64,000 nucleotides of DNA, from assembly GCF_932526225.1 (NCBI RefSeq), contig NC_064035.1:784501-848500 (forward strand), in the 5' to 3' direction. Position 1 is the stretch's first letter. Each line of letters opens with the position of its first letter. Below the pieces are notes generated by a model. It saw nothing but the letters and a program-made list of their open reading frames with translations. It ran no database searches and was not told the DNA's origin. The position numbers and the translations under genes are program-made. Below are positions 60,016 through 64,000 of this stretch, in pieces. Source of the DNA: Nematostella vectensis (lineage: Eukaryota > Cnidaria > Anthozoa > Actiniaria > Edwardsiidae).

Positions 60016-60972
60016 ATGGGTGATGTTGACGTTGACATTGACAATACCTTGCCGGGTGCGTCCGCCGATCGCGGGGTGGGGGACGACGAGACGACGCCCC
60101 TTATCCCGTTCGACCCCGACGATGGGGAGTCGATCCCAATGACGAGCACGTCGTCGCGTACGCATGCTGCGCATAGGACGGCTTCGCAAACCACAGGAAC
60201 GGCAAGCGCTGAAACCTCGTTCATCACAGAGGGTGCAGCGACAAGACTCGGTCTCCAGTTCCTCAGGGAGTTATACCCAAACCTTAGAGAGAGTCTGCTA
60301 CGGTTCCAGTCAGACCGGAGGGGAAAGACGCCAATACGGGTTCGCAACCTCGACAAAGGGGGGTGGTCTAAACCAAGACAGCTGTTCAACGAGGACGGGA
60401 GCGTCCGACAGGACGTTGCAAATCTGAGAGGCTTCAAGCTGGCGATGGGGTCCGTGGCAGAGGTAGACGCGGTCATCCAGGAGAACACAGAACGGATCCA
60501 AGAGCTGCAAGGGGTGGTAGCCACAGACAGGGAGACCATCGACGACCCTAACTCGTCAGAGAGTAGCCGCCAAGAGGCCCGTGAGCGCAACGAGGAGAGG
60601 CTGTCCGAGATTGACGAACTAGAACGCGAAAACCGAGAGCTCGAGAACCAAAAGCCGCTAAGAGAGCGCATCAAAGCCATTTTCAAAAAGTACGGCTTTA
60701 CCGTCACCGCTATCGGGTTGGCCGTAGCGACGACGATCGCGGCCATTGTGACGTCGCTCGGCAAGTCGCTCTCCTCCGTGGCCAGAGGGGTCGGTAACGG
60801 GTTTAAGGCCATCGGTAAAAAGCTGGGCGAACTTCTCCCCGGGCTAGTAGGCAGCATCGCGAACTTCGTGTTTAAGGCTGCAGGGGAAGCGGTGAAATTC
60901 CTTCCCCTGCTCATTCTAGCCGTAGCCGCGTTCTTGGTTCGTCGAATGCAAAGCAGTCATCGGAACAAGTAA
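60016..60972 (+). CDS. 318-aa coiled-coil and membrane protein conserved in Polintons
   Basis: ATG at 60016 (MGDVDVDIDN), stop at 60972, fully open. The N-terminus is acidic and Ser/Thr-rich with a DETTPLIPF segment. Residues of about 150-220 form a strongly charged probable coiled coil (RERNEERLSEIDELEREN). Then come KPLRERIKAIFKKYGFT and long glycine/alanine-rich hydrophobic helices (VTAIGLAVATTIAAIVTSLG, KKLGELLPGLVGSIANFVF), with a final membrane segment (FLPLLILAVAAFLV) and a basic end. This arrangement, especially the C-terminal third, is one I associate with a recurrent cnidarian Polinton protein. A virion membrane-active role has been suggested for comparable adenovirus-like proteins, but nothing here proves it. 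Confidence 0.75.
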   Translation: MGDVDVDIDNTLPGASADRGVGDDETTPLIPFDPDDGESIPMTSTSSRTHAAHRTASQTTGTASAETSFITEGAATRLGLQFLRELYPNLRESLLRFQSDRRGKTPIRVRNLDKGGWSKPRQLFNEDGSVRQDVANLRGFKLAMGSVAEVDAVIQENTERIQELQGVVATDRETIDDPNSSESSRQEARERNEERLSEIDELERENRELENQKPLRERIKAIFKKYGFTVTAIGLAVATTIAAIVTSLGKSLSSVARGVGNGFKAIGKKLGELLPGLVGSIANFVFKAAGEAVKFLPLLILAVAAFLVRRMQSSHRNK

Positions 60973-61607
60973 TACGCCGCGGCCACCACGAGCACCGACA
61001 ACCCCACCTTGAGGGCGCTGTGGTCACTTTTCTCGCCCGACAGGGTAGGGGCCGCGCCCTCCGCGTGCACTTTCGCAGGGGTGCTTTGCCGCCGGGGCGG
61101 CGCGTGGTCAGTCGCGTGTTGCACCCTAGGATGCCCACCGGCCATGTTATGAGCACCGACTGGCTTTGTCTCGGTGTTGATCGCGTTTGCGCCGCGCTTC
61201 ATGGAGTCCATGGCTTTCTGCAGCTTATTGTTGTAGCCCACGACGCTTTGCGTGTTTATCACCAGATCGCTCGGCATCAGCCACACTCCTGGTGCAACCG
61301 CAAGACTCAGTCTCACCTTGGCCTCCTGCATGGCTAACTGGTACCTTTGCACGCTTTGAGCGATGTCGTTTTCTATGATCGCGTCTTCGAGCAGCTCCGT
61401 GAACTCCGCCTGCGCCTCCATGGCCGGCCCACCGGCCCCTGCGATGGAGGAACGGACGTTTACCTGCGCGCCAAGCACTGTGTAGACGAACGCCTCGACC
61501 GAGCGGTCGAGTCTCCCTAGCCCTGCTTTCGTCAGCCCCTCGCCTTTGGGAGGCGCAAACCAGCTATATTGCACGCCCCAGTGGTCGTCGTTGCGTATGT
61601 AACCCAC
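60957..61607 (-). CDS. 216-aa conserved Polinton protein with C-terminal membrane anchor
   Basis: The frame is open from the GTG at 61607 (GYIRNDDHWGVQYSWF) to the stop at 60957, overlapping the end of the convergent 60016-60972 gene by 16 bp. Upstream there is a TAG 18 bases away and no in-frame ATG, so the natural ATG may have mutated to GTG. If so, the first in-frame ATG would be 63 codons in (MEAQAEFTELLEDA). The middle is helical (EDAIIENDIAQSVQRYQLAMQEAKVR as separate charged turns), and the C-terminus has a membrane helix (GLSVLVVAAAYYLF). The same frame as the upstream 250-aa gene is used but is separated by two stops. Function unknown; probably virion-associated. Confidence 0.65.
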   Translation of the reverse strand: MGYIRNDDHWGVQYSWFAPPKGEGLTKAGLGRLDRSVEAFVYTVLGAQVNVRSSIAGAGGPAMEAQAEFTELLEDAIIENDIAQSVQRYQLAMQEAKVRLSLAVAPGVWLMPSDLVINTQSVVGYNNKLQKAMDSMKRGANAINTETKPVGAHNMAGGHPRVQHATDHAPPRRQSTPAKVHAEGAAPTLSGEKSDHSALKVGLSVLVVAAAYYLFR

Positions 61608-61667
61608 CTGCTTCCCACTATTCTACGTCCCACCTTCGTCGCTAAACAGATTGAGGTGGCTCGGGTA

Positions 61668-62420
61668 CTAGTCCGCCGCCGTGTCGTAGCCACGGATCAC
61701 GTGCACGTTGCGATACCCCTCCCCCGGGTAGAACACAAACACATCGCCTAGCCCGTGGTTCCGCCCGCCTTTCCATCGGAAGTCCGGCTTACGCGGCAAA
61801 CCGAACTCTATGCATAGACGCTCGAAAGCGGCCTTCTTGTAGGGGTTACCTTTTTGCGCGAAAGGGCTGTCGCCAGGCAGGGGGACGCCGAGCTCGTAGA
61901 GTATCCTCCGGGTGGTGAAGTAGACGTGAAACCTTAGAAATCCCCTGATGACAGAGGGGAGCGCGGCGAAAGTGGGGTCAATTAGGGACACCCCACATCC
62001 GGCGGTTGCGCACCAGACCGCAAAGTTGAGTTGCTGTGGCCAGTACCCATAGGAAGGCTCCGATAGCCACCGGCGAGACTCCTTGGCGGACTTGTGCGTG
62101 ACTACCGTCTCTTTGAATATGTCTCGGACCCTAGTCGTGAATGATTTGTCCTCAGCCACGTGTATCTCCAGCTGCGTGAGTAGTGGGGTGATGTCTGAGG
62201 CCGTGCTCTCCACGGGGGTCGCGGGCACGGCGTAGAGCAGCTTTTGCGCGAGGGTCAGAGACCTAGGGAAACCTAGGGAAACTGGTTTTTTGGCTTGTTC
62301 GGCTATAGCGTGTTTGATATGTTCGGCTATAGAGGCTCCCGCCGCAACCGCCGCCTTCTCCGTCTCCTCCTCCTTCCTTCGGGGGACCTCGTTCAGCATC
62401 TGCCAGCCTTCCCAATCCAT
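61668..62420 (-). CDS. 250-aa conserved Polinton protein, function unknown
   Basis: ATG at 62420 (MDWEGWQMLNEVPRRKEEE), TAG at 61670-61668, uninterrupted. The N-terminal quarter is charged and alanine-rich. The C-terminal half is aromatic- and cysteine-containing (GYWPQQLNFAVWCATAGCG, FLRFHVYFTTRRILYELG, FRWKGGRNHGLGDVFVFY), the conserved part I associate with an uncharacterised protein of cnidarian Polintons. No membrane segment or catalytic motif is evident. It faces the 62451 gene across a 30-bp divergent spacer and is followed in the same strand by the 216-aa gene. A structural virion protein is possible; I cannot assign it further. Confidence 0.7.
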   Translation of the reverse strand: MDWEGWQMLNEVPRRKEEETEKAAVAAGASIAEHIKHAIAEQAKKPVSLGFPRSLTLAQKLLYAVPATPVESTASDITPLLTQLEIHVAEDKSFTTRVRDIFKETVVTHKSAKESRRWLSEPSYGYWPQQLNFAVWCATAGCGVSLIDPTFAALPSVIRGFLRFHVYFTTRRILYELGVPLPGDSPFAQKGNPYKKAAFERLCIEFGLPRKPDFRWKGGRNHGLGDVFVFYPGEGYRNVHVIRGYDTAAD

Positions 62421-62450
62421 GCTCAGCCCTATTAAACACGAAGGCGGGCT
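62421..62450. promoter_or_regulatory. 30-bp spacer between divergent start codons
   Basis: Only 30 bp (gctcagccctattaaacacg, then aaggcgggct) separate the ATG of the minus-strand 250-aa gene from the ATG of the plus-strand 229-aa gene. The short AT-rich core attaaa is the only promoter-like sequence. Promoters must overlap each other and probably the coding regions. Confidence 0.45.
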
Positions 62451-63140
62451 ATGTTCAACACAATGGTGGTCCTACACGCTGTGCTCACCGGAGGTGAACT
62501 TACGCTCTTCTTCGGGCAGCCGATAAGGCGCCCGCGCTTTGTGGCGCTCCGGCAGTGCTCGATGTTTAACAGCTGGTATAATCTCGAGCGGGAGCAGCAG
62601 ATAACGACTATAGCCTCCCTCCCGCCCATCGCTACTCTGCCAGCCGGGCACCACACGGCCGGGTCCATCGTGGAAACGATCAACCACGCTAAAAGCCAGA
62701 TCCTGACCGCGAAGCAGGATCCCCTCACCGGGAAGATCGTGCTCGTGTCCACAGGCGTTGTGTTCCTGAACGCCGAGCTTTGCGCACTATTTGGCCTAGA
62801 GGCTAAAGACGATCAGATGGGGGAGCGGGGCCTCGCACTGCCGGTGGGGGCTCCCCCACTTGAGGTGACTTTGCCGAAAATAGAGGCCATCTGCGTCTTC
62901 TGCGACATCGTAGACCGCTCGCAGTGCCTCGCCTTAGACGAGCCTTCAAACGTTCTCGCTTGCCTAGAAACCCGCGGGAGGCCGCACGAGAAAGTCGTCT
63001 ATGGGCCCGGCATCCCCATTTGTGTCGCAGCGTCTTCCTCTGAGTTTGTCTCGAGTATCCGAATATGGATCAGGGATGACCATGGTAGACGGGTGGACTT
63101 TAAGGGCAAGCCTGTTCGCCTCGTATTAGAGCTAACCTAG
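62451..63140 (+). CDS. Candidate minor capsid (penton-like) protein, 229 aa
   Basis: ATG at 62451 (MFNTMVVLHAVLTGGE), stop at 63140, open throughout. The sequence is rich in beta-strand-like segments without membrane helices (ELTLFFGQPIRRPRFVALRQ, MFNSWYNL, GKIVLVSTGVVFLNAEL). It ends with IRIWIRDDHGRRVDFKG and a short hydrophobic strand, a terminal pattern I link with Polinton minor structural proteins that often show a single jelly-roll fold. Length fits a small jelly-roll penton. The assignment is inferred from sequence character and genome context rather than a diagnostic motif; a fibre-associated or other structural role is possible. The next gene starts 16 bp downstream on the same strand. 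Confidence 0.5.
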   Translation: MFNTMVVLHAVLTGGELTLFFGQPIRRPRFVALRQCSMFNSWYNLEREQQITTIASLPPIATLPAGHHTAGSIVETINHAKSQILTAKQDPLTGKIVLVSTGVVFLNAELCALFGLEAKDDQMGERGLALPVGAPPLEVTLPKIEAICVFCDIVDRSQCLALDEPSNVLACLETRGRPHEKVVYGPGIPICVAASSSEFVSSIRIWIRDDHGRRVDFKGKPVRLVLELT

Positions 63141-63156
63141 GTCCGACATAACAAGC

Positions 63157-63833
63157 ATGGCAAACAGCGACGTTAGCAGCGGTGGCATATCCATATACCC
63201 CCCGCTCCCCAGTGCCCGCCCCCCGCAAACGCCTACCGCTCCGGCAAGCATCGGCGGCGACGCGCAAAGTTTCCGACTCCAGGTAATACGTAACACTCAG
63301 GCGGTTCTAGACAATGAGATAACGCATTATCGACAGGTGCGGAAGAAGTATAAGCGCGCCTTCGCCGTTACCCATGCTGTGTCTGTGGCATCCGGCATCG
63401 CTGCAGGGGCGCTTTCCAGCGCCGGGCTGGGAGTCTCTTTGAGTGGGATAGGGGTTCTGATCGGCGCTCAGCTGGCAGGGGTCGCTGGGCTGGTCGGTGT
63501 CGTGGGCGCGGGCGCGGGGGTGGTATCTAGGGGTCTTACGAGCAAGGTGGCTAAACACGAAGACACGATGGTTCTAGCGGAGAGTAAGAAAAACTCGATC
63601 AGCGAGCTGGTCTCTAAGGCTCTGCAAGACGGGCGTATCTCAGACGAAGAGTTTCGGCTAATACTTCAGGAACAAGAGAGATACAACACGCTCAAGGACG
63701 CTATCAGAGCCCGACACGGCCTCGCACCGCGTGATAAAAAAAGCGGGAAAGGGCCCTCCATGGTGGCACGCGAAAGGATGAAAAGAGACTGCGAAAAATT
63801 CGCGAGGAGTTCGGGAGCGAGGTGTTCGAGTAG
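63157..63833 (+). CDS. Hydrophobic glycine/alanine-rich Polinton protein, 3' frameshift
   Basis: ATG at 63157 (MANSDVSSGGISIYPPLPS). A proline-rich N-terminus is followed by a basic segment (HYRQVRKKYKRAF), a long Gly/Ala/Val-rich hydrophobic region at about residues 70-125 (SGIAAGALSSAGLGVSLSG, GVAGLVGVVGAGAGVVSRG), then a helical region (LVSKALQDGRISDEEFRLIL). The literal frame runs to 63867, but after an aaaa run near 63,780-63,783 the family-like basic/acidic ending lies one frame over and stops at 63833. This suggests a one-base deletion in the homopolymer. The protein is one of the most recognisable conserved proteins of cnidarian Polintons; its biochemical role is unknown to me and membrane interaction is inferred. 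Confidence 0.72.
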
Positions 63834-64000
63834 AACTCAGGTTCAAACGCCACGCCGGCGGCTTTGAGCTTATGGCCGAAAAACGGCTATTCCGCACTCC
63901 GTAGGTTGGCGGCCCTCCTCGTTTTCGCGGCCCCATCGCTATTTGCCCCAAAAAGTCGTGTACGCGCAAGCCCTTGGGCTTGCACGCGCCCGGCCTGCAA
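63834..64000. other. Polinton sequence at the right window edge, no assignable gene
   Basis: No complete gene is visible. Minus-strand frames open to the window edge (one reads GLARTRLFGANSDGAAKTR, another is rich in Arg/Gly/Pro), so the 3' end of a convergent gene may lie here. Two hairpins occur: TGGCCG-aaaaa-CGGCTA at about 63,873-63,889 and GCAAGCCC-TT-GGGCTTGC at 63966-63983. The adenovirus-type maturation protease and the right terminal repeat expected of a Polinton are not in the window. Confidence 0.4.

Larger units (their letters stand above)
51717..64000. mobile_element. Polinton/Maverick (adintovirus-like) element, left part, partly decayed
   Basis: At 51717 the sequence leaves the satellite and becomes GC-rich and densely coding. 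The gene set includes a family-B-like DNA polymerase, a retroviral-type integrase, an A32/FtsK-like packaging ATPase, a double-jelly-roll-type major capsid protein and several conserved small proteins. Together these are the hallmarks of Polintons, self-synthesising transposons related to adintoviruses and virophages. The left boundary follows from the matching intact monomer at 47,341-47,380, where atggtt continues as actttgctcg; here it continues as tgttggg. Polintons usually make a 6-bp target duplication; atggtt (51711-51716) would be the left copy, but the right end lies outside the window. Several genes are broken, so the copy is unlikely to be autonomous. Confidence 0.9.

Noticed and set aside
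59901-60914. 337-codon minus-strand ORF opposite the 318-aa gene
   Set aside because: Shadow frame with a serine/leucine-rich composition; the plus-strand frame has coiled-coil and membrane segments typical of a Polinton protein.
51717-64000. Virophage or giant-virus fragment
   Set aside because: Integrase, polymerase, ATPase and capsid combination also occurs in some virophages, but the accessory membrane proteins match cnidarian Polintons better in my recollection, and insertion in satellite DNA fits a host-integrated element.

Overview
The window is eukaryotic repetitive DNA joined to an integrated, partly decayed DNA virus or transposon of the Polinton (Maverick)/adintovirus type. The capsid, ATPase and small membrane proteins most resemble those of Polintons seen in cnidarian genomes. 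A cnidarian host (coral, anemone or hydroid) is therefore my best guess, but it is an inference from remembered families and not a search result.

Positions 1-48,094 are one tandem satellite array. The basic monomer is about 545 bp, with shorter variants of about 532, 493 and 172 bp, and about 90 copies fit. Monomers are organised into higher-order repeats that differ along the array: a 7-monomer period of about 3,757 bp with a 4,851-bp expanded form (block A), 3,706/2,666 bp (block B), about 6,460 bp with an internal 1,624-bp duplication (block C), 2,273 bp (block D), then irregular monomers. Nearly every monomer carries a tRNA-like 3' module with a perfect Pol III box B (GGTTCGATTCC) followed by a T-run. 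Monomers also carry several direct and inverted copies of a CGAATGTAACC-type motif that can form hairpins. I find no credible protein gene in the array; the short ORFs are translations of the satellite.

Positions 48,095-50,806 are 2.7 kb of AT-rich, apparently non-coding sequence inserted inside a monomer. It is flanked by a possible 5-bp duplication (AATTA) and contains an old diverged tandem duplication of about 0.65 kb. The satellite resumes at 50,807-51,716.

At 51,716/51,717 a monomer is cut by GC-rich sequence that runs to the window end. This is the left part of a Polinton: terminal region with three 30-bp direct repeats; a family-B-like DNA polymerase ending in an HNH-type zinc domain (+); retroviral-type integrase (-); three small proteins, most with membrane segments (-); a conserved 193-aa protein (-); A32/FtsK-like packaging ATPase (-); major capsid protein (-); a coiled-coil/membrane protein (+); two conserved proteins (-); a candidate minor capsid protein (+); and a hydrophobic protein (+). 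Genes are tightly packed, with 4-bp and 16-bp overlaps and a 30-bp divergent spacer.

Polymerase, integrase, major capsid and one small gene are broken by frameshifts or in-frame stops, while the ATPase and several others are open throughout. The copy is therefore a degraded endogenous element, or one with added assembly indels. The right terminus, and any maturation protease, lie outside the window.
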